Part shown: positions 17,015 to 26,014 of the stretch, one piece after another | Layout: the number at the start of each line of letters is the position of its first letter | Position numbering within the stretch: position 1 is the stretch's first letter | DNA from: Inhella gelatinilytica | GTDB taxonomy: Bacteria > Pseudomonadota > Gammaproteobacteria > Burkholderiales > Burkholderiaceae_C | Direction of reading: 5' to 3' | Assembly (NCBI RefSeq): GCF_016093295.1 | Contig: NZ_JAEDAL010000001.1 | Location: forward strand, 930,001-994,000 | Length of the DNA: 64,000 bases | Made by a program: the position numbers and the translations under genes | The notes under the pieces: model-generated | The model's database searches: none | Told to the model about the DNA's origin: nothing | Seen by the model: only the letters and a program-made list of their open reading frames with translations

Positions 17015-19265
17015 CTAAGTTCGCGCGGCAGCGTTCTCGAAAGCTGCGATCCACCCGGGAATCTGCTCAGCAGGAATGGGCTTAGAAAAAGCATAGCCCT
17101 GGCCCAGTTCGCAACCCAGTTCAACTAGCAGTTGCGCCAAGTGCGCGTTCTCCACGCCCTCGGCAATCACTCTTCGATCGAAGACTTTGGCAAGGCTAAT
17201 GACCGCCTCAACGATTGCCCGGTCGCCCGCGCTGTGCGCCATGCCGCGGACAAAGGACTGGTCGATTTTGAGCGTACCAATCGGAAGATGCTTCAGGTAA
17301 GCCAAGGACGAATAGCCGGTCCCAAAGTCGTCAAGCGCGAAATCCACGCCAAGCGTTCGAACCTGTCGGTGGGCATGGGCCGTGGCTTGGCTCAACCTGT
17401 CGGATAGCAAAGCCCGGTTGGGCAACCCGGTGAGGGCGTCAAAGTGAGCGACTTGCTCCAGCCGTTGCTGGTGACGCTTGAGTTCGGTGATGTCAGTAAA
17501 AACCGCAACGAAATGGTGCAGCTCTTCGTGCTCGTCTCGGACAGCACTGATGCTCAGAATTTCCGGGTAAATCTCGCCGGACTTGCGTCGATTCCAAATT
17601 TCGCCGCTCCACTGTCCATCGGAGAGCAGGGTGTTCCACAGGTTTTGAAAGAACTCAGCGGACTGCCGCCCCGACTGAAGAACGCGTGGGTTTCGGCCCA
17701 GCACTTCACTGCGTTCGTATCCCGTAATGCTTGTAAATGCAGGGTTGACATCCAAGATGTTTCCCTTGGGGTCGGTAATCGTGATCCCCTCGCGTGCATG
17801 GGTGAACACACTCGTCATCAAGCGAGTTCGCAGCAGTTGCGTGAGCTCGGGTCTGAGGTCGCGAACAAAGGCCAGCGCCGCCGTTTGCGGTCCCTTGGCA
17901 TTGGGCTGAACCAGCTTCAGGACCACTTCCACCGGGAACGCCTGTCCTTGGGCGTCCAGTGCCTGGGATTCGCATCGCTGTTCAGTCCCGGCCGTTTGCT
18001 CCTCCAGGGTGCGCCGAAGTAGTTTGAGAAGGGTGGGGTGGGTGTTGTCCGGAAATGCCTCTTGAATGAAGCGCGCCCCCCGGCGCATGCGTAGCCCGAA
18101 AAGCCTGTCGGCGGTTCGCCCCCACAGTTTGATGGCCCCCCGGCTATCCAAGCTGATGACGGCGTCGCGCGAAGCATTGGCCAGCATGCCGAGCCGTTGA
18201 AAACTGCGGCGCAGACGCCGGTGCTCCCATGCCAGTACGGCGCCTGCGGTCATTAGCAGTACCAGTGCGGATATCCCGCCGATGACACCCGCCTGGTGGG
18301 TCCGCCAAATTTCAGCCAGGAGGGCTTGGCCTTTGTTTTCGAACGGCGGTGCGTTGTTGGCCTTCAATACGGTGGCAACGCTTCGGTAGTCGGCTGGGAT
18401 GGTGAACCCCGTTACCGCCGCATCGCCGTCATGGGTAAAGGTCAACAGCGCAGTCGCGATCTGGCGCCCGCGCTCGGCTGAAACGCTGGGGTGTAGCAAG
18501 ACCGGTCACTCCGGATATAGCGTCGTGGAAACATGCAAATGAAAGCCTCGCCATGTCTTGGCGTTGAGTATGCGGATCTTCTGGAGATCGACCAGCTTCA
18601 GCGCCGCCATTTCCTCAAGCAATCCGGTGCGAACAAATCCCACGGCAGCCCGTCCGTCGAGTACGGCATACACCACATCACGCTGATTCCCTCCGACACG
18701 CAGAACGCCACGGCCATCGGGGGGCTGTAGCCCCTGAACGAGCATCTCGTAGGCCTGCATTTGGTAGGCCCCCAGCCACTGGGTGTCCGGGGTGGCGACG
18801 ACGTACTTGCTCAGGTCGGCAAGCGAGGTTGGTGCATGGGGTCCTTCAAGAGAAAAGACCACACCACCGAACGTGCTCATGGCATTGGAGTCGCTGTTTC
18901 CCCCCCCATCGCGTGAGGCGCGTTGCGATCGGGCCGATTGCCTCCCGGCTTTCGAGCAATTCAATGCCATGCCCCGGGTGGGAAATGAGCACATCAATCT
19001 CCCCCTCAGCCAGCTTCTCATTGAGCCCTTGATGGGTTGATGCAGTTAATTCAACGGGGGCGGCGAGAGACTTGGCGAGGTGCGTGAGCAAGGGTTGCCA
19101 CTTGGCCCCTTCTTCCGTCGGACTCCCTACTGCGAGCACCCCCACGCGGAGTGCGGGCTCGGCCAGCGCGCCGGCGCATGCGCCGATGAGCAGCGACAGA
19201 ACCTGGACGCCGCGAATCCCTATTCGCAGCGCCCATTCGAAACGAGCCGGTTTGCTTCCGCTCAC
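17015..19265 (-). pseudogene. Decayed PhnD-like sensor / PAS-PAS-GGDEF-EAL protein
   Basis: Three pieces of one reading frame remain. Piece one (GTG 19265 to about 18905) is an exported phosphonate-type binding domain (PhnD family). It leaves frame in a run of eight G (minus strand; 18900-18907); seven G would restore the frame. Piece two continues the binding domain to a TGA at 18506-18508, where TGG would be expected. Piece three, in the same frame, follows with a membrane helix, two PAS domains and the start of GGDEF (H-F-D-A-L-T-G-L-P-N-R). Near 17365 it jumps straight to the last 110 residues of EAL (D-D-F-G-T-G-Y-S-S), having lost both catalytic motifs. The start overlaps the hemerythrin stop (GTGA), so it was cotranscribed with it. 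Loss of function is likely. Confidence 0.85.
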
Positions 19266-19684
19266 CGTGGGTCACCCGAGCGGTTTCGGATCGCTTGAAT
19301 GTGTTGGGCCAAATCCCGATCCGAGCGGCGAATGTGCAAGGACAGCCAATCGCGACACGCCAGTGAGAGCATTGAGGACACGGCCAGTGAGTGGGAGGCG
19401 TGCAGGTGATGCAATTCCTGCATGCGATCGGCGAACCGTTCGTGCTGGTGGTGGTGCTCGGCCGTCAAGGGGTAATCCACGGTGGCCATCACCGCCTCCT
19501 CACGCTGGAAATGCTCTTGGGTGTACCGAATCAGTTTCTCCAGAACTTGGCCCACCACCACATGCCCCCGGCCTGCCACCGTGTGTTCGTGCAGCTGATT
19601 GATCAACGCAATGAGTTGACGATGATCGTCATCGATTGCGCCGCCATCAATTTCCATGTCGGGTGTCCATTCAAAGAAAGACAT
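19262..19684 (-). CDS. Bacteriohemerythrin
   Basis: 140 residues, single-domain hemerythrin. Diiron ligand motifs are complete: D-D-D-H-R near residue 21, H-x3-E in E-H-F-Q-R-E-E, the H-H-H-Q-H-E group and H-I-R-R-S-D near the C-terminus. Such proteins bind O2 reversibly, and some bind NO. AAGGAG stands eight bases before the ATG. The stop overlaps the GTG of the decayed sensor gene, suggesting that the hemerythrin once worked with a c-di-GMP signalling protein. It is 130 bases downstream of the NIT-type chemoreceptor and on the same strand. Confidence 0.93.
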   Translation of the reverse strand: MSFFEWTPDMEIDGGAIDDDHRQLIALINQLHEHTVAGRGHVVVGQVLEKLIRYTQEHFQREEAVMATVDYPLTAEHHHQHERFADRMQELHHLHASHSLAVSSMLSLACRDWLSLHIRRSDRDLAQHIQAIRNRSGDPR

Positions 19685-19814
19685 CGGGAGCTCCTTGCCT
19701 CACGGGTGCACCAGCAAGCGAAGGCGCACGGAGGTGGCGTGCGCCGGCAGGCTCGTTTGCGAAGTATGGATCCATCGGTCCATCCGTGCCGCTGCTGCGT
19801 CGACAGGTGATTGA

Positions 19815-21773
19815 CTACGCTACTTCACCGGCGGAGCAGTCAGTGCGTACCTGAAAGACCGAAACCGCGGAAGCCATTTGCTGGGCTTGCTGTTGAAGAC
19901 TCTCGGCAGCGGCAGCGGACTCTTCAACCAGGGCTGCGTTTTGCTGCGTGGTGCGATCCAGCTCGGACACCGCTTGCCCAACCTGCTGGACGCCACTGCT
20001 TTGTTCCTGAGTGGCCGTGCTGATTTGCCCCATCAAGTCGGACAACTGAACGATGGACTGCACCACTTGGTCCACCGTGGCGCCGGCTCGGGACACGAGT
20101 TCCGCACCCTGCTCCACGCGAGCGCCGCTGCTTCCGATCAAGCTTTTGATCTCTTTGGCCGCTTCGGCACTGCGTTGTGCAAGTGACCGGACTTCGCTGG
20201 CCACCACGGCGAATCCCCGCCCCTGCTCGCCGGCACGGGCGGCTTCGACCGCTGCGTTCAGTGCCAGGATATTGGTTTGAAACGCAATGCCATCGATGAC
20301 GCTGATGATGTCCGCGATGCGGCGCGAACTTTCGTTGATGCCTTGCATGGTTTGAACGACCTCCACCATCACGGCGCCGCTTCGCGCGGCAATCTCGGTG
20401 GCATTGCGCGCCAAAGTGTTCGCACTCTTGGCGTGGTCTGCGTTCTGGCGCACGGTTGCGCCCAGTTGCTCCATCGAGGCAGCTGTTTGCTCCAGGGCAC
20501 TGGCTTGCTGCTCTGTCCGGTTAGACAGGTCCTGATTGCCCTGTGCAATCTGAACTGCCGCGGTAGCCACGCTGTCGGCGTTCTGGCGCACCCCGGAGAC
20601 CAAGGTACCCAGCTGTTCGCTCATCTGGTTGAGCGCCAACAGCAGCTGACCGACTTCATCTTGCGATTGAACAGATACCCGCTGACTGAGGTCTCCTGCG
20701 GCAACGCCCTGGGCGAATTGCACTGCCGAGCCCAGCGCCTGGCTCGTTCGGCGGGAAACTTCCCACATGATCCAACTTGCCAGTGCGCCCAGAACCAACA
20801 GACCCGTCAAAAACGCCAGAAAACGCTGCTGAGCCTGCTGGGCTTGTGTGTGGAGCTGTTCGCTGAGGCTCTTGAGCGTGACGTCGATGAGCTGGTACTG
20901 CGGATCGATGTGGCGCGTGATTTGGTCAAAGAAAGCAGGCCCAGATAGGGGCTCTGCAGCGCTAGCGACGAGTTGCTCTTGACCGAGTTGGAGGGCCGAT
21001 CCGGCGGCTGCGCTCGACTTTTCAAGCGGACCTCCCAGGTCCTTGAGTGCATTTCCACCCAACCGGCGGGCTTGCTCCACGGACCGGACGGCACGCTCTT
21101 TAACCTCCCTTAACAGTGTTAACTGCAGCTCAAAACGCCCCTTCTCCTCGGGGGTGACGGCGCCGCGGCTCAACGCCGCCGTGCCCTGAGCCCGAAGCTG
21201 CCCCAGAGTTTCAGCCACTCGCGGCAGCTCATCGAGTGCCGCTGACTGCAACCCTTGAACCACGGGACGGGGGTCGGTCGCGACGCCGCTGTAACGAGCG
21301 ACCTGTGCCAACAGATCCAACTGCCCTTTCACCAAGGCGCTGTGCCGAGCAAAGCTCTGCTTGCTGTCGATTTGTTGGCTGGCCACCGCTTTGGCTAGAT
21401 CTTTCCAATCCGTCTGCAAGGCGCGTGTTGCTTTGCCCAGGTCGGTGGCGTCCAGTGTCTCAGCCAATCGAAGCACTTTTTCGGCCGCAGCCGTCGTGGC
21501 GGCTTCACGGCTGCCTCGAGCTTCTGCTGCACTGCTTTGGCCTTGCAAAAAGGCGGACGACAGGCCGCGATGCTGCTGGGTGAGGCGAATCCACTCCAGC
21601 AAACTGCTGGAGGGGGCAATCGAATCATCGGCTCTTTGAGCGCTCTGATACTGAGCCCAGTCCTGTTGCAGGATCCGGCCTGTCGGAATCAGCGCCAGCG
21701 GCGCAGAAATAAGAGCAATGACGGCAAACTTTGCTCGCAGGGAAAGCCGACTCAACCACGCAGAAAAACCCAT
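19815..21773 (-). CDS. Methyl-accepting chemotaxis protein with NIT-like sensor domain
   Basis: 652 residues from the ATG at 21773. The layout is TM1 (about 14-34), a long helical periplasmic region (35-330), TM2 (near 335-355), HAMP, and a signalling domain with the [19 protein letters not shown] hairpin tip. The periplasmic part has [13 protein letters not shown], which resembles the R-G-L-S motif of NIT (nitrate/nitrite-sensing) domains, and its size fits. I infer nitrate or nitrite taxis, but helical sensor domains are hard to tell apart by eye. A perfect TTGAC-TTGA-GTCAA box (21832-21845) lies centred 65 bases upstream of the start. Confidence 0.85.
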   Translation of the reverse strand: MGFSAWLSRLSLRAKFAVIALISAPLALIPTGRILQQDWAQYQSAQRADDSIAPSSSLLEWIRLTQQHRGLSSAFLQGQSSAAEARGSREAATTAAAEKVLRLAETLDATDLGKATRALQTDWKDLAKAVASQQIDSKQSFARHSALVKGQLDLLAQVARYSGVATDPRPVVQGLQSAALDELPRVAETLGQLRAQGTAALSRGAVTPEEKGRFELQLTLLREVKERAVRSVEQARRLGGNALKDLGGPLEKSSAAAGSALQLGQEQLVASAAEPLSGPAFFDQITRHIDPQYQLIDVTLKSLSEQLHTQAQQAQQRFLAFLTGLLVLGALASWIMWEVSRRTSQALGSAVQFAQGVAAGDLSQRVSVQSQDEVGQLLLALNQMSEQLGTLVSGVRQNADSVATAAVQIAQGNQDLSNRTEQQASALEQTAASMEQLGATVRQNADHAKSANTLARNATEIAARSGAVMVEVVQTMQGINESSRRIADIISVIDGIAFQTNILALNAAVEAARAGEQGRGFAVVASEVRSLAQRSAEAAKEIKSLIGSSGARVEQGAELVSRAGATVDQVVQSIVQLSDLMGQISTATQEQSSGVQQVGQAVSELDRTTQQNAALVEESAAAAESLQQQAQQMASAVSVFQVRTDCSAGEVA

Positions 21774-21831
21774 CGCAGCCACCCACTTGCGCGAAAAAGG
21801 AGAAGTGAGTCTGAGGGGGGGGGTAAAAAAA

Positions 21832-21845
21832 TTGACTTGAGTCAA
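21832..21845 (-). promoter_or_regulatory. FNR/Dnr box upstream of the NIT-type chemoreceptor
   Basis: TTGACTTGAGTCAA, perfectly symmetrical, centre 21838.5, 65 bases from the chemoreceptor start on the minus strand and about 197 from the plus-strand gene at 22036. It best serves the chemoreceptor. Confidence 0.75.
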
Positions 21846-21968
21846 GAGGCGGCGGTTTGAAGGGTGTGGCCCCCATTCGGAAGGAGGCACGTGTGGAGTT
21901 TTTGTCTCTTTTTGGGATCCCAGCGACGATGGGCTCTGAGGTGGCCCGAATCTTGCGCGCGCCTTGTC

Positions 21969-21982
21969 TTGCATTGCGTCAA
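21969..21982 (+). promoter_or_regulatory. FNR/Dnr-like box upstream of the nitronate monooxygenase gene
   Basis: TTGCATTGCGTCAA, with a good right arm (GTCAA) and a weaker left arm. The centre is 60 bases before ATG 22036, which matches the spacing of the other boxes here. Confidence 0.55.
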
Positions 21983-22035
21983 GGACAGCGCGGGCGTTGC
22001 CCCCTACGCTCGCCGCTCGCACAACCGAGATGCCC

Positions 22036-23247
22036 ATGAACCCACTTGATTCCCTGGAATTTGCCCGTGCCCGCGCCGGCTTGCGTACTCTGACGCTGGC
22101 GGGGCGGCAGTTGTTGCCCATTGTTCAGGGGGGCATGGGGGTGGGCGTGTCGGCGCACCGCTTGGCCGGCACGGTGGCGGCCCACGGCGGCGTGGGCACT
22201 TTGTCGTCGGTGGACCTGCGCCGCCACCACCCCGACCTGATGGCGCGCAGCGAAGGCTTGCCCGACACGCAAGAGAAGAAAGACGCGATCCAAGCCGCCA
22301 ACCAAGAGGCCTTGGCGCGGGAGATTCAAGCGGCCCGCCGGCTGGCCGACGGCATGGGCTTGCTGGCTGTCAACATCATGCGGGCCGTGACCGACTACGC
22401 GGCCTCGGTCAAGACGGCGTTGGAACAGGGCATTGACGCCGTGGTGGTGGGCGCCGGCCTGCCGCTGGACCTGCCCACGCTGGCCAAAGACCACCCCCAG
22501 ACGGCGCTGATCCCCATCCTGAGCGACGCCCGGGGCGTGTCCCTGGTGATGAAGAAATGGGAGCGTCAGCAACGCCTGCCCGATGCCATCGTCATCGAGC
22601 ATCCGCGCCACGCCGCCGGCCACTTGGGGGCGGCCAAGATCGCCGACCTGGACGACCCGCGCTTTGAGTTCGAGACCGTGCTGCCGGCGGTGCGCCAGCT
22701 CTTGCGGGAGGCCGGTGTGGAGGGGCAAGTGCCCTTGATCGCCGCGGGCGGCATTCGCCGCTGCGAAGACATCCAGCGTGTGCAAGCCCTGGGCGCCGAT
22801 GCGGCGCAGTTGGGTACGGCCTTTGTCGCCACCGACGAGTGCGACGCGCACCCCGAATTCAAACGGGTGCTGGCCGGTGCGCGTGAAGAAGATCTGGTGG
22901 AGATCACCTCGGTGGCGGGCTTGCCGGCGCGCGCGGTCTTGACGCCGTGGTTGGCCAAGTACTTGAAGGCTGAACCCCGCTTGCAAGCCGTCGCCCAGCT
23001 CAAGAGCCGCTGCACCCTGGCGTTCGATTGCTTGCAGCAGTGCGGGCTGCGCGATGGGCTCAAGGGATGGGGTCAGTTCTGCATCGACCAGCGCTTGGCG
23101 GCTGCCCTGCGCGGGGACGCGGACAAGGGGCTCTTTTTCCGCGGGCGGGGCGGCATGCCTTTTGGCGAGCACATTGCCAGCGTGCGCCAGTTGATGGAGC
23201 GGCTCCTGACCCCGGGGGTTGCGCTCGGTACGGCGCCGGCCGCCTGA
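22036..23247 (+). CDS. Nitronate monooxygenase / FMN-dependent TIM-barrel oxidoreductase
   Basis: 403 residues from ATG 22036; ATG 22030 is equally open. The fold is the NMO/FabK FMN TIM barrel: [12 protein letters not shown] at the N-terminus, V-V-V-G-A-G-L-P in the middle, I-A-A-G-G-I-R and [14 protein letters not shown] for the phosphate-binding end, and an active-site H in [10 protein letters not shown]. Nitronate monooxygenases detoxify nitronates and 2-nitropropane-like products. Placement behind a Dnr-like box and just before nnrS suggests a nitrosative-stress role. The substrate is not established by sequence. Confidence 0.85.
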   Translation: MNPLDSLEFARARAGLRTLTLAGRQLLPIVQGGMGVGVSAHRLAGTVAAHGGVGTLSSVDLRRHHPDLMARSEGLPDTQEKKDAIQAANQEALAREIQAARRLADGMGLLAVNIMRAVTDYAASVKTALEQGIDAVVVGAGLPLDLPTLAKDHPQTALIPILSDARGVSLVMKKWERQQRLPDAIVIEHPRHAAGHLGAAKIADLDDPRFEFETVLPAVRQLLREAGVEGQVPLIAAGGIRRCEDIQRVQALGADAAQLGTAFVATDECDAHPEFKRVLAGAREEDLVEITSVAGLPARAVLTPWLAKYLKAEPRLQAVAQLKSRCTLAFDCLQQCGLRDGLKGWGQFCIDQRLAAALRGDADKGLFFRGRGGMPFGEHIASVRQLMERLLTPGVALGTAPAA

Positions 23248-23263
23248 TTGACGCGAGGACTCC

Positions 23264-24556
23264 ATGGCCACGATTCCGCTGCGCCCCGCTGCCCCGCCCC
23301 CCGACCCTTCTTCGGGCGCGTGGCGCCTCTCGCGCTTGCTCAGCGCGCCGCACCGGCTGGGGTTTTTCAGCGCCGCGCTGTGGTTGGCGCTCAGCGCCCT
23401 GTGGTGGCTCGGGGTGCTGGTGGCGCGTGAAGCGGGGCAAGCCCTGCCTTGGGCGGTGCAGCCGGGTTTGGCGCACGGGCTGCTGCTGTCCCTGAGCTTC
23501 ATGCCGCTCTTCATCGTTGGTTTTTTGTTCACCGCAGGGCCCCGCTGGCTGGGCTTGGGGGAGGTGGACGCGCGCAGCCTGCTGCGTCCGGTCGTGATGC
23601 TCGAGGGCGGCTGGGCCTTGGCGCTGCTGGGGTTCCATGCCCACGCGGCCCTGGCGGCCCTGGGCGTGGCCGTGGTGGGCCTCGGCTGGGCGTGGATCAC
23701 GCGGGACTTCTTGCGTCTGGTCCGCATGAGCCGCGTACCCGATCGCCTGCATGCCCAGTGCGTCGGGGGCGCCTCGGTCTATGGGGTGCTGGCGCTGGCG
23801 TTGGCGGCCTTCGGTCTGCTGCAGGACAACAGCGCCCTGGTGCGGGCGGCCATTCATCTGGCCTTGTGGGGGTTTCTGGCGCCGGTGTTTGCCATCGTCT
23901 CGCACCGCATGATTCCGTTCTTCACTTCCGCGGTGCTGAACCACTTGGAGGCCTGGCGTCCCAACTGGCTGCTCGGTCTGATGGTGGGAGCCCTGGCGGT
24001 AACGGGTTTGGGCGAAGTGGCGGAAGCCCTGTGGGGGCCCCTGCCGGCGGTCCTGCAGGGGGCGCAGGCCTTGGTGCAACTGCCTGCCGGTGGGATGTTG
24101 CTGTGGCTGGCCGTGCGCTGGGGCTTGGTGGACAGCCTGCGGGGCCCCAGCTTGCGCTTGCTGGCCATGCTGCACGGCGGGTTTGTGTGGTTTGGCGCGG
24201 CCCTGTTGTTGATGGGCGTCAGTCACCTGCTGCGACTCAGCGGCTGGGACGGCCTGGGCCTCGCGCCCCTGCATGCCTTGACCATGGGCTATTTGGGCTG
24301 CACGCTCATTGCCATGATCACGCGCGTGGCCAGCGGCCACAGCGGTCGGCCGCTGGCGGTGGATGCCCTGGCCTGGAGCCTCTATGTGCTGCTGCAAGCC
24401 GCGGTGCTGGCCCGCGTGATGGCCGTGCTGTGGCCGGCGGCGGCCAGCCCCTTGCTGCTGCTGGCGGTGACCGGCTGGGCGCTGGCGTGCGGCGCGTGGG
24501 CGCTGCGCTACGGCAACTGGCTTGGGCGACCCCGGGCCGACGGACGGCCCGGCTAA
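23264..24556 (+). CDS. nnrS: NnrS family haem-copper membrane protein
   Basis: 430 residues with twelve probable membrane helices and scattered conserved histidines, for example in A-P-H-R-L-G-F-F near residue 28, A-H-G-L-L-L-S-L-S-F-M-P, A-I-V-S-H-R-M-I-P-F-F and the C-terminal L-H-A-L-T-M-G-Y-L-G. These match NnrS, a haem- and copper-containing protein whose expression in Rhodobacter follows NnrR and which relieves NO stress. It starts 16 bases after the NMO-type gene and is probably cotranscribed with it. Convergent with the SLAC1 gene, 22 bases apart. Confidence 0.92.
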   Translation: MATIPLRPAAPPPDPSSGAWRLSRLLSAPHRLGFFSAALWLALSALWWLGVLVAREAGQALPWAVQPGLAHGLLLSLSFMPLFIVGFLFTAGPRWLGLGEVDARSLLRPVVMLEGGWALALLGFHAHAALAALGVAVVGLGWAWITRDFLRLVRMSRVPDRLHAQCVGGASVYGVLALALAAFGLLQDNSALVRAAIHLALWGFLAPVFAIVSHRMIPFFTSAVLNHLEAWRPNWLLGLMVGALAVTGLGEVAEALWGPLPAVLQGAQALVQLPAGGMLLWLAVRWGLVDSLRGPSLRLLAMLHGGFVWFGAALLLMGVSHLLRLSGWDGLGLAPLHALTMGYLGCTLIAMITRVASGHSGRPLAVDALAWSLYVLLQAAVLARVMAVLWPAAASPLLLLAVTGWALACGAWALRYGNWLGRPRADGRPG

Positions 24557-24578
24557 GCCCGGCTGAACGCGGGTTCGA

Positions 24579-25607
24579 TCAACCCAGCAGGGCGCGGCGC
24601 ATGCGGTTCAACAGGCCGACCCCCGCCCCGCACCAGGCCAGGAAGGCGACCCAAATCACGCCCTGGGCGATCCAATGCAGCGGCGGGAAGTCGGCGGCCA
24701 GACCCAAGCGGGCGCTGGCCACGGCGTACATGCCCAGCGGGAAGACCGCACTCCACAGCACCGGTTCGTAGCGCAGTGGCAGCTTGCGCACGCCGTGCTT
24801 CCACAGGCTGAAGATGGCGAGCATGGGGATCCACCAGGTGGCCCAGGTCCAGATCATCAGCGTCACCCCTTCGATGAAGGGGCGCTGGGCGGTCAGGAAG
24901 GCGATGCCGGTGTCGTCGGTGATCAGCGAGGTGCCGGCATTGGCGGCAATGGCGGCTGCCCCCATCACCACCCACAGCAGCGGCGAGATGTCTTCGGGCC
25001 GCAGGGTGAGGAAGAAGATGCGGTAGCAAAAGAGGGTCACAAAAATGCCGTACAGCGCCAGGCCCAGGCCCCACAGCATGTGCACCTCCACCCGCATGGC
25101 ACCGGCCAAGGGACCGAGTTCCGGCGCAATGCGCGAACCCAACAGCACCAGGGACTGCGTGCCCACGATGGCGATCAGCCAGCCGCCGTGGACGATGTTG
25201 ACGTTGTGCTCGTGCGTGAGGATGGTCAGCACACTGAAGGCCAAATAGAGCAGCGAGGCCCAGGCCAAAAACGCCACGACCCAACAAGCGATTGCGGCCT
25301 GCATTTGGCCTTGGCTGTGCAGCAACAAGCCCACGATGTTGGTGGCCGCCACCAGGGTGAAGTAGCTGAACACCATGCGCGGGTTGAGCAGGTCAATCTT
25401 GACCGCGGCGGCGTGGCGAGCCAGCCGCAAGGCGCTGAGACCCAGCAGCACGGCCCAAGCGGCGACCGCAATGACGCCCAGGGCCGCGCCCAAGCGGCCA
25501 AATCCCAGGCCGTTGAACCCCAAGGCCAAGATACCGGAGGCCATGACAAAGGCGAAGTTGCCGGGGTGCAAGGCGCGCAGGCTGGGGCGTTCGGTCGCGG
25601 TGTTCAT
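24579..25607 (-). CDS. SLAC1/TehA family anion channel-like protein
   Basis: 342 residues with ten hydrophobic helices in the TehA/SLAC1 arrangement (N-terminal H-P-G-N-F-A-F-V-M-A-S-G-I; repeated glycine-rich odd helices). Family members are anion channels; plant SLAC1 passes nitrate and chloride, while E. coli TehA is named for tellurite resistance. In this setting nitrate, nitrite or an organic acid is a reasonable guess but not shown. The gene is divergent from the DUF2249-ubi operon and shares a single symmetrical Dnr-type box with it, at exactly the same distance. Confidence 0.85.
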   Translation of the reverse strand: MNTATERPSLRALHPGNFAFVMASGILALGFNGLGFGRLGAALGVIAVAAWAVLLGLSALRLARHAAAVKIDLLNPRMVFSYFTLVAATNIVGLLLHSQGQMQAAIACWVVAFLAWASLLYLAFSVLTILTHEHNVNIVHGGWLIAIVGTQSLVLLGSRIAPELGPLAGAMRVEVHMLWGLGLALYGIFVTLFCYRIFFLTLRPEDISPLLWVVMGAAAIAANAGTSLITDDTGIAFLTAQRPFIEGVTLMIWTWATWWIPMLAIFSLWKHGVRKLPLRYEPVLWSAVFPLGMYAVASARLGLAADFPPLHWIAQGVIWVAFLAWCGAGVGLLNRMRRALLG

Positions 25608-25661
25608 GGCGCCGCAGTATCCCGGGCCTGCGGGGGTGGGCGGGGCAGGGCTTGCCCAGAC

Positions 25662-25675
25662 TTGAACCCGTTCAA
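25662..25675. promoter_or_regulatory. Shared FNR/Dnr box between tehA-like gene and the ubi operon
   Basis: TTGAACCCGTTCAA, perfectly symmetrical, centre 25668.5. The distance is 61.5 bases to the ATG at 25730 and 61.5 bases to the ATG at 25607, so one dimer could activate both promoters from -41.5. Confidence 0.75.
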
Positions 25676-25729
25676 GGACAGGTGAGGCGGTGTTGCCTAC
25701 GCTTCGCGAACCCTTGGAGATTTTTTGCC

Positions 25730-26014
25730 ATGAGCGCCATCGACGTTCGCACCATTCCCCCGGTTCATCGCCATCCTTTGATCTTCTCGGCCTTCGACGC
25801 GCTGCCCGAGGGCGGTCACGTGGACTTGGTGAACGATCACGAGCCCAAGCCCTTGCTGGGACAGTTCCTGCAAAAACGGCCCGGCCAGTTCGATTGGCAG
25901 GTGGTGGAGGCCGGCCCGGAGCGCTGGCAGATCCGCATCACCCGCGTGAAGCTGGGCCCGGGTGAGACCAACACCGAGGGGTGCTGCGGGGTCTGCACTT
26001 GCCGCGGTGGGTGA
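25730..26014 (+). CDS. DUF2249 protein with cysteine-rich tail (first copy)
   Basis: 94 residues from ATG 25730. The family core has H-R-H-P-L-I-F-S-A-F-D-A-L-P-E-G, V-D-L-V-N-D-H-E-P-K-P-L and W-Q-V-V-E-A-G-P-E-R-W-Q-I-R-I, the usual DUF2249 (sirA/hemerythrin-associated) pattern. The C-terminus ends in C-C-G-V-C-T-C, which could bind metal. DUF2249 proteins cluster with hemerythrins and NO-response genes in denitrifiers; no enzymatic role is proven. First gene of the operon; its last eight bases overlap the likely GTG start of ubiU. Confidence 0.88.
   Translation: MSAIDVRTIPPVHRHPLIFSAFDALPEGGHVDLVNDHEPKPLLGQFLQKRPGQFDWQVVEAGPERWQIRITRVKLGPGETNTEGCCGVCTCRGG

Noticed and set aside
17444-18022. 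Plus-strand frame of 192 codons inside the decayed sensor gene
   Set aside because: Antisense shadow of PAS-coding sequence; no start context and no known domain.
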